NCBI GenBank assembly: GCA_002686135.1
Contig: NZAO01000061.1
Coordinates: 1 to 7,884 of the forward strand
DNA length: 7,884 nt
Direction of reading: 5' to 3'
Source of the DNA: Rhodospirillaceae bacterium
GTDB lineage: Bacteria; Pseudomonadota; Alphaproteobacteria; UBA11136
The notes below the pieces were generated by a model. That model was not told the origin of the DNA. It ran no database searches and saw only the letters and a list, made by a program, of their open reading frames with translations. Every line of letters begins with the position of its first letter. Position 1 is the first letter of the stretch. Position numbers and translations under genes: made by a program. Positions 1 to 6,591 of this stretch are shown here, one piece after another.

Positions 1-2
1 AG

Positions 3-317
3 GGCCATTCCTCGGGCATGGTGCTGATCGCTAGTATGTACTATCAGGGTCGGGGCGTAGCCAAAGACAATATCAACGCCTATATGTGGGCGGAACTGGG
101 GGTTATCTACGCCAAGGATGACGAGGAATACGACAAGGCCATCACCTTCCGCAACGAGATCACCCCCCATATGACGGAGGAGGACATCGACGAGGCCCAC
201 CGCCGCACCAAGGACTGGCAGCCGGGCAAGCCCCTGCCCCCAGAGGAAAAGACGGAGGGGGCTCCGGACGGCAGGAAAACGGGGGACGAGGAGATGTCCG
301 TGGAAGAGGAGATATGA
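3..317 (+). CDS. Sel1-repeat (SLR/TPR-like) protein, C-terminal part, 5' end outside window
   Basis: The frame is open from the window edge, so the ATG at position 18 is probably internal and the gene is cut at its 5' end. The visible start reads as the second half of a Sel1 repeat: a MYYQGRGVAKD stretch followed by NAYMWAELG, matching the family pattern of G-x-G-V-x-x-D then A-x-x-W-x-x-L-A. It continues into the usual family end, in which charged helices lead to a 'MT-E-x-I-x-E-A-x-R' segment (here MTEEDIDEAHRR) and a W. The last ~35 residues are acidic, Pro/Glu-rich and probably disordered. Sel1 proteins are scaffolds for protein-protein contacts and are often secreted or periplasmic; a signal peptide would lie upstream of the window. 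The stop overlaps the next ATG (ATGA at 314-317). The family call is firm, the cellular role unknown. Confidence 0.85.
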   Translation, partial: GHSSGMVLIASMYYQGRGVAKDNINAYMWAELGVIYAKDDEEYDKAITFRNEITPHMTEEDIDEAHRRTKDWQPGKPLPPEEKTEGAPDGRKTGDEEMSVEEEI

Positions 318-454
318 AAGCGGCGAGAATTCATCTAATGGAAGTTCTTCTGCCTCTTGCGGCAGTGGCCCCGATAACGGGGGGCTGTGAGCACCTGCGG
401 CTCGGCGGCAGCGGTGACAGTCTGGAAGACGTGCGGGTTGGGGTTAAGTTCTAG
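314..454 (+). CDS. Small hypothetical protein, 46 aa, possible secreted or lipoprotein-like peptide
   Basis: The ATG overlaps the stop of the Sel1 gene as ATGA, and a purine-rich GGAAGAGGAG lies just upstream (302-311), so translational coupling is plausible. The product has a short basic N-terminus (MKAARIH), a hydrophobic stretch around residues 11-22 (VLLPLAAVAPIT) and then GGC with Cys at residue 25. This resembles a lipoprotein signal, but position -3 before the Cys is Thr rather than Leu/Val/Ile, so the lipobox is weak. An internal ATG at 338 would give a shorter form starting at residue 9 and keeping the hydrophobic part. The remaining ~20 residues are polar and unrecognised. It ends 15 nt before the next gene. 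I do not recognise a family. It may be a real small envelope protein or a chance frame between two genes. Confidence 0.45.
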   Translation: MKAARIHLMEVLLPLAAVAPITGGCEHLRLGGSGDSLEDVRVGVKF

Positions 455-469
455 GGGAAGGAGAAAAAC

Positions 470-751
470 ATGAACCGCGGCATGATTGTCATCGGAGTGC
501 TGTTGGTGGGCCTGGTGATCGCCATGATCTATCAGCAACAAAAAGGGGTGGAGCGGCCCTGGACCCAGTGCAGGGAAAGCATGGTGACGCAGATGCTCAC
601 CGGCGAGTGTACACCCTCCCAGTTCTCCGCCCCCCATATGCGCGGCCCGTTGCGGGACGCGCCCCAGGAGGACACCCCCCAGAGCGAAATTCCTCAGGGC
701 AAAATTCCCCAGACCGGCGGCTATGAAGGCGGCGGGCTGGAGGATATGTGA
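470..751 (+). CDS. Small membrane-anchored hypothetical protein, 93 aa
   Basis: A strong ribosome binding site, AAGGAG at 458-463, lies 6 nt before the ATG, which supports this start. Residues 5-20 (MIVIGVLLVGLVIAMI) form one clear transmembrane segment after a short MNRG; the Gln/Lys-rich YQQQKGVERP that follows fits either orientation, but a single N-terminal anchor with the rest outside the cytoplasm is most likely. The soluble part has two Cys (residues 34 and 47), which could pair in the periplasm. Between residues 64 and 82 there is a low-complexity tract with PQ recurring every 5-6 residues (APQED, TPQSE, IPQGK, IPQTG), then a Gly-rich end. No known domain is recognised. It sits in the same orientation as the Sel1 gene and the 46-aa ORF, so the three may be cotranscribed. 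Confidence 0.7.
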   Translation: MNRGMIVIGVLLVGLVIAMIYQQQKGVERPWTQCRESMVTQMLTGECTPSQFSAPHMRGPLRDAPQEDTPQSEIPQGKIPQTGGYEGGGLEDM

Positions 752-891
752 GGGCCGGTAACGGGTCGGGAGGAACGGACATGGCCATCAAGGACACACG
801 TTTCGGCTCCAATGAGAATTATGTTGAGGCCGGGAATGAGGGTGAGAACAACCGTGGCCAGCACGAAGGTGAGATAAAGATCAGGAGACAT
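721..891 (-). pseudogene. Remnant of a LysE/RhtB-family amino-acid exporter (N-terminal ~30 codons only)
   Basis: The ATG lies 9 nt after the asnB stop, in the same direction, as the next gene of an operon would. The first 30 residues begin MSPDLYLTF and run through VVLTLIPGLNIILI, matching the start of LysE/RhtB exporters: a hydrophobic first helix with the PGPN motif near residue 20, here PGLN at residues 20-23. LysE proteins have about 200 residues and six helices. Here similarity stops around residue 30 (about position 802), the next residues (TCVLDGHVRS) are not membrane-like, and the frame ends after 56 codons at 721. The other two minus frames do not pick the homology up again. I read it as the 5' stump of a deleted or rearranged transporter gene. 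The plus strand of the same DNA has a competing ORF (781-918). The family call rests on one short motif region. Confidence 0.6.
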
Positions 892-918
892 CACTGGTTT
901 TCATCCCTTCACGCTTAA
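781..918 (+). CDS. Doubtful small ORF, 45 aa, antisense to the LysE remnant
   Basis: It is listed because its ATG has a very good ribosome binding site, GGGAGGA at 768-774 with 6 nt spacing, 29 nt after the previous gene and in the same direction. The product is hydrophilic (starts MAIKDTRFGSNENYV, with many Asn, Glu, Gly and a basic RRHHW near the end), has no membrane segment, and matches nothing I recognise. From about 802 onward it is simply the reverse strand of the LysE-like stump, and its last 18 nt overlap the 3' end of asnB. The likely explanation is that only the ribosome binding site and first few codons belonged to a plus-strand gene that was joined to reversed foreign or rearranged DNA. 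A genuine small protein is possible but less likely. Confidence 0.2.
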   Translation: MAIKDTRFGSNENYVEAGNEGENNRGQHEGEIKIRRHHWFSSLHA

Positions 919-2670
919 GGTCTCGAAAATACCGCCCTGGGGGGGCAGCCCCAGGATATGGGCGCGGTGCCACAGGGCATAAAAGAGCAGCGTCCACGCC
1001 GCCTGACCCTTGCGCTTGCGCGCGGCCCCGGCAAAGAGCGCCGTCACTGCGCCCTTATCACAAAGCGCCGCCACGCCTTCCTGCGCCGCCACCAGCGGCC
1101 CCAGTCGCGCGCCCTCACGCGAAATCCATTCGCCCACCGGCACCGTGAAGCCGCGCTTGCGCGAGAAGGGCTTGGCCTCTGGCAGATGTTGGGCCAGCCA
1201 GCGCCGCAAAATCCATTTACCAAGACCCTTACGTAGCTTCAGGGAATCGGGCAGGCGGAACCCGGCGTGCGCCACCTCGCGGTCGAGGAAGGGCGTGCGG
1301 CCCTCTACCCCGTGATGCATAAGACAGCGGTCGAGCTTGGCCAGCAGGTCGTTGGGAAGCCAGTCGGCGCAGTCGGTGGCCTGGGCGGCTTGCAGTTTTG
1401 AGCGTGACCCGTCCCGGGCGTGAATCTCCGCCGCGGCGACACCGTCGCGCCAGCCCCTTGGCTCTTGCTTGAGAACGCCCAACCCGTCGAAAATACCGCG
1501 CGACCGCATGACCCGCCCGCCGAGCCAGAAGGGACGCAAGACACTGCGGTATCTGCCGTAACCGGCAAACAGCTCGTCCCCACCCTCACCGCTGAGTACC
1601 ACCTTGAGGCCTTCCCCGGCGGCGCATTCGGCCAGTTTATAGGTGGGCAGCACAGCGTAATCGGCGGCCGGATCATCCATCACCGCAGCCAAGCGCGGCA
1701 GCAGACCCCAAAAATCGGCCTCGGTGAACGCCACTTCCACATGTTCGGCTCCGGTGAGTTTCGCCAGGCAGCGTGCGTGATCACGCTCGTCCGTGGCGGC
1801 GCTTCCGGGAAAACCCACCGTGAAGGCCCGCACCGGCGTTTCGTTCACCCGCGCCATCATAGCCAACAAGGCGGAAGAATCGATGCCGCCGGAAAGAAAC
1901 ATGCCGTAGGGAACATCGGCGCGCTGGTGGAGGCGCACGCTGTCTTCCAGGGCGGCGTCCAGCCGTTCCAGGGCGGGGCCTTCCTCCATTTCCTCCGGAG
2001 AACCTTCGGGCAGCGCCGCGAAACGCCGTCGGCCCACGATCCGTCCGCCCTCGACCACCAGCGTTTCCCCGGGTAAAACCCGCAACACCCCCGCCAGCGG
2101 CGTCTCGCGGCCGGTGGAGAACTGAAGCTGCAATACCTCGTCGCGGGCGCCGGGGTGTTCGGCCGCCGCCACCAGCCCGGCGGCGATCAGCGCCCGAGGT
2201 TCGGAAGCAAAGGCCAGTCCCTGCGCCGTTTCCGCGTAGTAAAGCGGCTTGATGCCAAAGGGATCGCGACTCAGCACCAGCCGCCCGCGCACCGGATCAT
2301 ACAGAGCGATGGCGTACATGCCGCGCAGATGATCCGCATAGTTGAGGTCGTGGCGGCGATAGAGGGGCAGCGGCGTCTCGCAATCGGAGCTAGTGGTGAA
2401 AGTCACGCCACTTAAAGAGTCGCGCAGTTCCACATAGTTATAGATTTCGGCATTGGCCACCAGCGTCAGGTCGCCATCCCCGTGCAGAGGCTGGTCCCCG
2501 GTTTCGAGATCGATGATGGCGAGGCGGCTGTGCACCATTCCCACATCGCCCGCCACATGCCACCCACCGCCGTCGGGGCCGCGATGGGAAAGGGAAGCGG
2601 CCAGGGCGTCGAGAATGGTGGGATCGGCGGGGGCGCCGTCCGGGGTCATGAGGCCGGCGATGCCGCACAT
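901..2670 (-). CDS. asnB: AsnB-type glutamine-dependent asparagine synthase-like amidotransferase, 589 aa
   Basis: The family transfers ammonia from glutamine to a carboxylate activated as an acyl-AMP. Residues 1-~210 are the class II glutaminase: MCGIAG with nucleophile Cys2, SHRGPDG (28-34), HSRLAIIDL (47-55), EIYNY (75-79) and SRDPFGIKPLYY (134-145). Residues ~235 to the end are the synthase domain: PP-loop SGGIDSS (260-266), SGEGGDELFAGY (360-371), a GRTPFLD segment (457-463) and RKRGFTVPVGEW (504-515). The length suits the bacterial glycan-cluster type. One oddity is NAE (73-75), where most members have NGE in the oxyanion-hole region. The start overlaps the stop of the preceding glycosyltransferase by 1 nt (TGATG), so it is coupled to glycan genes. 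That context suggests it amidates a sugar acid or another glycan-pathway acceptor, but ordinary asparagine synthesis cannot be excluded. Family call firm, substrate inferred. Confidence 0.93.
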   Translation of the reverse strand: MCGIAGLMTPDGAPADPTILDALAASLSHRGPDGGGWHVAGDVGMVHSRLAIIDLETGDQPLHGDGDLTLVANAEIYNYVELRDSLSGVTFTTSSDCETPLPLYRRHDLNYADHLRGMYAIALYDPVRGRLVLSRDPFGIKPLYYAETAQGLAFASEPRALIAAGLVAAAEHPGARDEVLQLQFSTGRETPLAGVLRVLPGETLVVEGGRIVGRRRFAALPEGSPEEMEEGPALERLDAALEDSVRLHQRADVPYGMFLSGGIDSSALLAMMARVNETPVRAFTVGFPGSAATDERDHARCLAKLTGAEHVEVAFTEADFWGLLPRLAAVMDDPAADYAVLPTYKLAECAAGEGLKVVLSGEGGDELFAGYGRYRSVLRPFWLGGRVMRSRGIFDGLGVLKQEPRGWRDGVAAAEIHARDGSRSKLQAAQATDCADWLPNDLLAKLDRCLMHHGVEGRTPFLDREVAHAGFRLPDSLKLRKGLGKWILRRWLAQHLPEAKPFSRKRGFTVPVGEWISREGARLGPLVAAQEGVAALCDKGAVTALFAGAARKRKGQAAWTLLFYALWHRAHILGLPPQGGIFETLSVKG

Positions 2671-3701
2671 CAGAGAGCGACCTTCTTGAGGAACCTCATA
2701 TAGCAGCCCACCACCACGGATTCGGTAAAATCTTTCTCATAGCGCTTGCGCCCGCCCTGAACGATATTACGCATCAGTCCGGGATTCATACACAGCCGCT
2801 TGATAGCCTCGGCCAAGACGCGCGGTTCGTCCACGGGCACCAGAAGACCGCTGTGATCATGGCGGATCAGGGCGCCCGGCCCCTCGCTCTGGGTGGCGAT
2901 CACCGGCATGTCATGGGCCCATCCTTCGATCACTACATTGCCCAGAGGCTCGTGGCGCGAAGGACAGATAAGCATGTCCGCGGCCCCGAACAGGGGCGTG
3001 GGATCCCCGCACCAGCCCAGGAAACGAACACGGGGCCGTACCCCCACCTGTACCGTCAGTTTCTCGAGCTCAGCCCGCAACGGACCCTCGCCCGCAAGCC
3101 AGAGATAGACGTGGGGCAGGTCGGCTATGGCCCGGATCAGCACGTCATAGCCCTTGTTTTCATGGAGACGGCCCAGGGCCAGGATAAGCGGTGCCTCCTG
3201 CGGCGTGGTGTGGAGGGCGCGGGGCAGGGGTTCGGTATCGTTCACGGAAACGAAGTTGGGCAGATAATGGACGCGGTCCTCGGGCCAGCCGGATTCCACA
3301 ATATGGCGGACGATGTCCTTGGTATTGCCGATGAGATGGTCGCAGGCCTGATAGTTCTTCATTTTATAATAGCCGCCGAGCCGCCCCACATGAACGAATT
3401 TCCCCTGCGCGGGCGGGCAGAAACGGGTGGCCCGGTTCATCCATGTCACCACCACCTGGAGCTTGTAACGCTCCACGGCGCGGCGGAAGCCATAGCGGGT
3501 GATAGGGTCTAAACGCCCGCCGAAAGGAAGCTCCACTAGTTCTACCCCGCGCGCGCGAAGAAAGCCGGCGCGCTCTGGATTGCGGCGAATCAGCACCTCC
3601 TGCTCCAGCCCAGCGTCATGCAATGCCGGAACCAGCCGCTCGAAGAACGCCTCCGCGCCGCCATGCTGAGCCCCGGCCATGGCCTGTAATACTCTGGTCA
3701 T
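2670..3701 (-). CDS. GT4-family (GT-B fold) glycosyltransferase, 343 aa
   Basis: This is a retaining glycosyltransferase of the RfaB/WaaG-like type, adding a sugar from a nucleotide-sugar donor to a growing lipid-linked or LPS core oligosaccharide on the cytoplasmic side. The N-terminal acceptor domain opens with MTRVLQAMAGAQHGGAEAFF; GGAE (14-17) is the usual glycine-rich loop. The C-terminal donor domain begins near residue 172 with LILALGRLHENKGYDVLIRA, followed by LWLAGEGPLR (200-209), VRFLGW (225-230) and the EX7E motif E251-PLGNVVI-E259 that positions the nucleotide sugar. Later QSEGPGALI and GLLVP are typical. No membrane segment is seen. The start overlaps the upstream glycosyltransferase by 4 nt (ATGA, 3698-3701), with GAGGAA just upstream as ribosome binding site. 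The exact sugar and linkage cannot be read from the sequence. Confidence 0.92.
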   Translation of the reverse strand: MTRVLQAMAGAQHGGAEAFFERLVPALHDAGLEQEVLIRRNPERAGFLRARGVELVELPFGGRLDPITRYGFRRAVERYKLQVVVTWMNRATRFCPPAQGKFVHVGRLGGYYKMKNYQACDHLIGNTKDIVRHIVESGWPEDRVHYLPNFVSVNDTEPLPRALHTTPQEAPLILALGRLHENKGYDVLIRAIADLPHVYLWLAGEGPLRAELEKLTVQVGVRPRVRFLGWCGDPTPLFGAADMLICPSRHEPLGNVVIEGWAHDMPVIATQSEGPGALIRHDHSGLLVPVDEPRVLAEAIKRLCMNPGLMRNIVQGGRKRYEKDFTESVVVGCYMRFLKKVAL

Positions 3702-4747
3702 GGCAGCATTTCCTCGAAGGCCGCCGCCGCCTCGTCCCAGCCCCAGCCGCGCTGGCGCTGTAACGCCGCGTCATGTTGGCCGCGCCATAGATCATCGTCG
3801 CGCAGCAAGGCCACCCCATAGCGGACGAAGTCCGCGTCATTAGACGCCACCGCGCCGGTGATGCCGTCAACCACCCGTTCCGCCACGCAACCGATATCCT
3901 GGACCACCGCCGGGACGCCCACCGCCTGCGCCTCACCCACGGCGAGGCAGAAGGTTTCCCCAACGTCACCGCGATAGAGAAGTACCCGCGAACTAGCCAG
4001 TTCCGCCGCCAGTTCGGGTTTCGCCACCGGATCGCGCAGCACCACCCCGGCCTCGCCCAGGGAACGCGCCTTTTCTAGCACCGGAGCCATGCGCCCGGCC
4101 TTGGCCTCACCCACCGCGCCATAGGTGCGAACGCCAGAGAAGATATGGAGTTCTGCATCCGGCACCTGAGGCCGGATGTCTGCCACCCAGAGATCAAGCA
4201 GCCAGTCGAGGGAACGCATGGGGTTGGATGTAAACACCACCCGTGGCGGTGGTGGAATCTCGGAGGAGGAGGCGGTGCGGAAGACCTCGTCGATGCCGTA
4301 GGGAATCACGTGGCGGCCGCCTACGGGCACCCAGGAGGGACAGGAGGCGGCATGATGATGGCCCGAAAACACGATCTCTGGCCGCCATTTCAGCAACGGC
4401 CACAGATAACGCAATTTCAGCAGATAGCGCGCCGGATTATGAATCCAGAATATCCGCCGCCGCGCCCGGGGCAACAGGGGAATGAGAGTGTGCCCGCGAT
4501 TGGCGATATAGAGATCGGCGTCGCCGGAAAAGTCCCCGGCCTCGAGAGCCGGCACCAGCGGCGCCCAGTCCACCCCGCGGGAGTTCAGGGGAGTCTCGCA
4601 GTTGTTACGCACAAGAACCTCGTGCCCGCGCGCCGCCAGGGCGTGGGCAAGGCCGATGAAGGCCGTATCTGCGCCACCGATGGGAGCGTTCTCTGGTGTA
4701 CGGCCATCGAAACGAATGCCGTCATCGGCCATGACGATACGCGCCAT
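3698..4747 (-). CDS. GT4-like glycosyltransferase, 349 aa
   Basis: This looks like a second GT-B glycosyltransferase, more divergent than its downstream neighbour. The N-terminus MARIVMADDGIRFDG, then IGGADTAFIGLAHALAARGHEV (23-44), is a Rossmann-like start with the GGA(D/E) loop. IPYGID (148-153) marks the link between the domains, VVFTSNPMRSLDWLLDLW (170-187) starts the donor domain, ELHIFSG (199-205) is a core strand, and E264-TFCLAVG-E272 is the EX7E donor-binding motif, with VGVPAVVQDIG just after it. A histidine-rich GHHHAAS (129-135) lies in the acceptor half. No transmembrane segment is seen. The ATG overlaps the stop of the GT2 gene by 1 nt (TGATG) and its own stop overlaps the next ATG by 4 nt, so its translation is tied to both neighbours. 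Donor and acceptor are unknown; context suggests LPS core or a related surface glycan. Confidence 0.87.
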   Translation of the reverse strand: MARIVMADDGIRFDGRTPENAPIGGADTAFIGLAHALAARGHEVLVRNNCETPLNSRGVDWAPLVPALEAGDFSGDADLYIANRGHTLIPLLPRARRRIFWIHNPARYLLKLRYLWPLLKWRPEIVFSGHHHAASCPSWVPVGGRHVIPYGIDEVFRTASSSEIPPPPRVVFTSNPMRSLDWLLDLWVADIRPQVPDAELHIFSGVRTYGAVGEAKAGRMAPVLEKARSLGEAGVVLRDPVAKPELAAELASSRVLLYRGDVGETFCLAVGEAQAVGVPAVVQDIGCVAERVVDGITGAVASNDADFVRYGVALLRDDDLWRGQHDAALQRQRGWGWDEAAAAFEEMLP

Positions 4748-5517
4748 CAGCTGTCACCGAACTCATCGCCATAGCGGGCCTTGAGATAGGAAAGGATGGG
4801 AAAGAGACCCGCCAGAAGGGCAACGAGGAATCCCAGCTCGCCTTCGCGGTAGCCGCGCCGGCCCATATAGCATTTCCAGAAGCGGGAAAAAATCCGCCGC
4901 ACATTGGCGCCGAAACTGCCCAGATCGCCCGAATCGCGAAGGTCCAGGGCGCGCGCCGTTGAATAGCTGTCGAGGCGTTTGATCATGTCGGAAATATCCC
5001 TGTCCACGAAATGCTGGAGCCGCTGTTTCAGGGCCGCACCCTCTTTACCGTCGAGAATCAGAGAAGGATGTACCCGCTGTGCGCCCACCCGTTTCACGCC
5101 CTTGCGGGTGAGGCCGGGAAAGGCGGAACGGCCAAAGGACGCGCCCCAGCCATAACGCACCAGTCGCTCCCCCACATAGTTGTCCACGGGAATCAAATGC
5201 CAGTCAGCCGGGGAGGTGGAGATGACCTGGCGTATTTCCACCGCCAGTTCTGTGGTTACCCGTTCATCGGCATCCACTTCCAGAACCCAGTCGCCCTTGC
5301 AGGCGGCGAAGCCGGCATTGCGGCGGTCGCCTTCAAGCTCCCACGATCCTTCTACCAAGCGGCCGGTATAGCGCGCGGCGATGGTCTTAGTGCCGTCGCT
5401 GCAGTCGTCGAGCACCACCACGATCTCGTCGGCGAATGCCAGACGATCGAGGCAGTTCACGATTCGGTCTTCCTCGTTATGGGCCACCACCAGCGCCGAG
5501 AGTCTGCATTCGCTCAT
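4747..5517 (-). CDS. WaaE-like GT2 glycosyltransferase (LPS core biosynthesis type), 256 aa
   Basis: This is an inverting GT-A glycosyltransferase. LSALVVAHNEEDRIVNCLDRLAFADEIVVVLDDCSDGT (6-43) is the classic family opening, with NEE and the nucleotide-contacting D37/D38. GDRRNAGFAACKGDWVLEVDADERV (63-87) carries the metal-binding DxD as D82-A-D84. This arrangement, and the later QRVHPSL and SYSTARA segments, fit the WaaE/KdtX group, whose known members add glucose to LPS core heptose. The C-terminal part has a moderately hydrophobic stretch, LGFLVALLAGLFPILSYL (228-245), likely a membrane-associating helix as in relatives. The start has no good ribosome binding site of its own; it overlaps the stop of a 14-codon leader ORF (ATGA), so it may depend on coupled initiation. 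The family is clear, the sugar specificity is inferred. Confidence 0.9.
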   Translation of the reverse strand: MSECRLSALVVAHNEEDRIVNCLDRLAFADEIVVVLDDCSDGTKTIAARYTGRLVEGSWELEGDRRNAGFAACKGDWVLEVDADERVTTELAVEIRQVISTSPADWHLIPVDNYVGERLVRYGWGASFGRSAFPGLTRKGVKRVGAQRVHPSLILDGKEGAALKQRLQHFVDRDISDMIKRLDSYSTARALDLRDSGDLGSFGANVRRIFSRFWKCYMGRRGYREGELGFLVALLAGLFPILSYLKARYGDEFGDS

Positions 5518-5558
5518 GGCGTTCCCGTCTCTGGCACTCTGCCGCTTTCACCCGTCAT
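5514..5558 (-). CDS. Possible 14-codon leader ORF coupled to the GT2 gene
   Basis: In the 88-nt gap between the GT9 stop and the GT2 start, an ATG at 5558 (minus) follows a very purine-rich tract, AAGGGGGAGGGAG (5574-5562), the best ribosome binding site in this stretch. It encodes MTGESGRVPETGTP and ends in TGA overlapping the GT2 ATG as ATGA. The GT2 start itself is preceded only by GAGACGGGAACGCC. Ribosomes could therefore load on the leader and restart at the GT2 gene. The peptide shows no run of rare or regulated amino-acid codons, so I see no sign of attenuation. It may instead be an accident of an older, longer GT2 start region. Confidence 0.35.
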   Translation of the reverse strand: MTGESGRVPETGTP

Positions 5559-5605
5559 GAGCTCCCTCCCCCTTCATCTGCGCTATGCTAGACGAAAGCG
5601 CGGGA

Positions 5606-6583
5606 TCACGAAACACCGTCGCCGTCCCGGCATCGCTCCCACAGTTCGGCGGCGGCGGCGATAACGGCATCCACCGAAAGACCCACCATCAGCGTTCCCG
5701 TGGTGCGATGGTTGAAACCAGGCGCTTCCACCAGCGCATCATAGCTTTTCCGAGTGCGCACCACCGCCGCGCGCGGGCCCGTGGGCGCGTAATGGCGGTC
5801 CTGGCTGGGGCCGAACAGGCCCAAGGTAGGCAGCCCGGCGGCGGCGGCCATATGCATCAGGCCTGAATCGTTACCGATATAGAAATCACAGCGTTCGAGA
5901 CAGGCATATGCGGTTGGCAGGTCGACCCGGCCCATTAGATCGAGACGGCGTTCCTGCGGTACCGAATCGAGGACCGGCGTTGCCGCCGCATGCTCGTTTT
6001 CAGCACCGAACACGGCCACCAGCGCGCCGGGAAAAAGCCCATCGGCACCGGTGAGGCGGGTGATCAACGTCACGAAATTTTCAGCTGGCCACTGTTTGCC
6101 AATCCAATTGGTGGTGGGGCCGATCCCCAAGACGAATTCGCCCCCGGGGACCAGGGATTGCGCCACATCCTTTGTTTCTGGAGAGACCTCCAGGCGTGGC
6201 AGGGGCGGTTCCTCGATCTGCAGCACATGGGCAATCTCTTGCAGGCGGTGCAGGGTGGTGGTGCGCCGCTTACCGCGGAAGATACACCGCCGCCAGGTGG
6301 GCAGGAACCACGCTAGACCGGTGCCACGCAAATCCACCACCATAAACCACCGGGAAAGGACACAGCGCAACCACAACCACAGCCAATGGCCGACTCCGGC
6401 GAATTTACGCAGGGGGATGACCCGCACCACGCCCGGCAGGGCCGTAAACAGGGGCGCGGGGACCTCGCCACAGGCCACCGTGATGCGGCAGTCGGGGTAA
6501 CGGGTGGCGAGATGGGCCAGAATCCCGGTGGACAAAACTGCGTCGCCGATACGGGTGGCGGTGATGAAAAGGATGTTCTTCAT
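5606..6583 (-). CDS. GT9-family glycosyltransferase, ADP-heptose:LPS heptosyltransferase type, 325 aa
   Basis: The family transfers L-glycero-D-manno-heptose from ADP-heptose to Kdo or heptose of the LPS inner core, in the cytoplasm at the membrane. The N-terminus MKNILFITATRIGDAVLSTG (1-20) is the family hallmark, with the RIGD loop near the acceptor site. VVDLRGTGLAW (82-92) follows. The C-terminal half has GIGPTTNWIGKQWPAENF (153-170), where K163-x-W is the conserved donor-binding part, then GRVDLPTAYACLERCDFYIGNDSGLMHMAAAAGLP (218-252) with the NDSGLMH signature (238-244), and LFGPS (256-260). The length suits the family. It is the first gene of the minus-strand cluster, with a promoter-like pair immediately upstream. 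Whether it is WaaC-, WaaF- or WaaQ-like cannot be settled here; some GT9 members use other sugars. Confidence 0.92.
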   Translation of the reverse strand: MKNILFITATRIGDAVLSTGILAHLATRYPDCRITVACGEVPAPLFTALPGVVRVIPLRKFAGVGHWLWLWLRCVLSRWFMVVDLRGTGLAWFLPTWRRCIFRGKRRTTTLHRLQEIAHVLQIEEPPLPRLEVSPETKDVAQSLVPGGEFVLGIGPTTNWIGKQWPAENFVTLITRLTGADGLFPGALVAVFGAENEHAAATPVLDSVPQERRLDLMGRVDLPTAYACLERCDFYIGNDSGLMHMAAAAGLPTLGLFGPSQDRHYAPTGPRAAVVRTRKSYDALVEAPGFNHRTTGTLMVGLSVDAVIAAAAELWERCRDGDGVS

Positions 6584-6591
6584 GGCCCTGA

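Noticed and set aside
1420..2076. 218-codon plus-strand ORF inside asnB
   Set aside because: It is the reverse strand of a well-supported AsnB domain region; long antisense frames are common in GC-rich coding DNA and the product has no recognisable motif.
2853..3512. 219-codon plus-strand ORF opposite the GT4 gene
   Set aside because: Antisense shadow of clear glycosyltransferase motifs; no domain in its own product.
4145..4774. 209-codon plus-strand ORF opposite the second GT4 gene
   Set aside because: Antisense shadow rich in Gly, Arg, His and Pro, typical of reverse frames; no start signal.
5011..5664. 217-codon plus-strand ORF spanning the GT2 gene and the gap
   Set aside because: Antisense to conserved GT2 motifs, with no domain or ribosome binding site.
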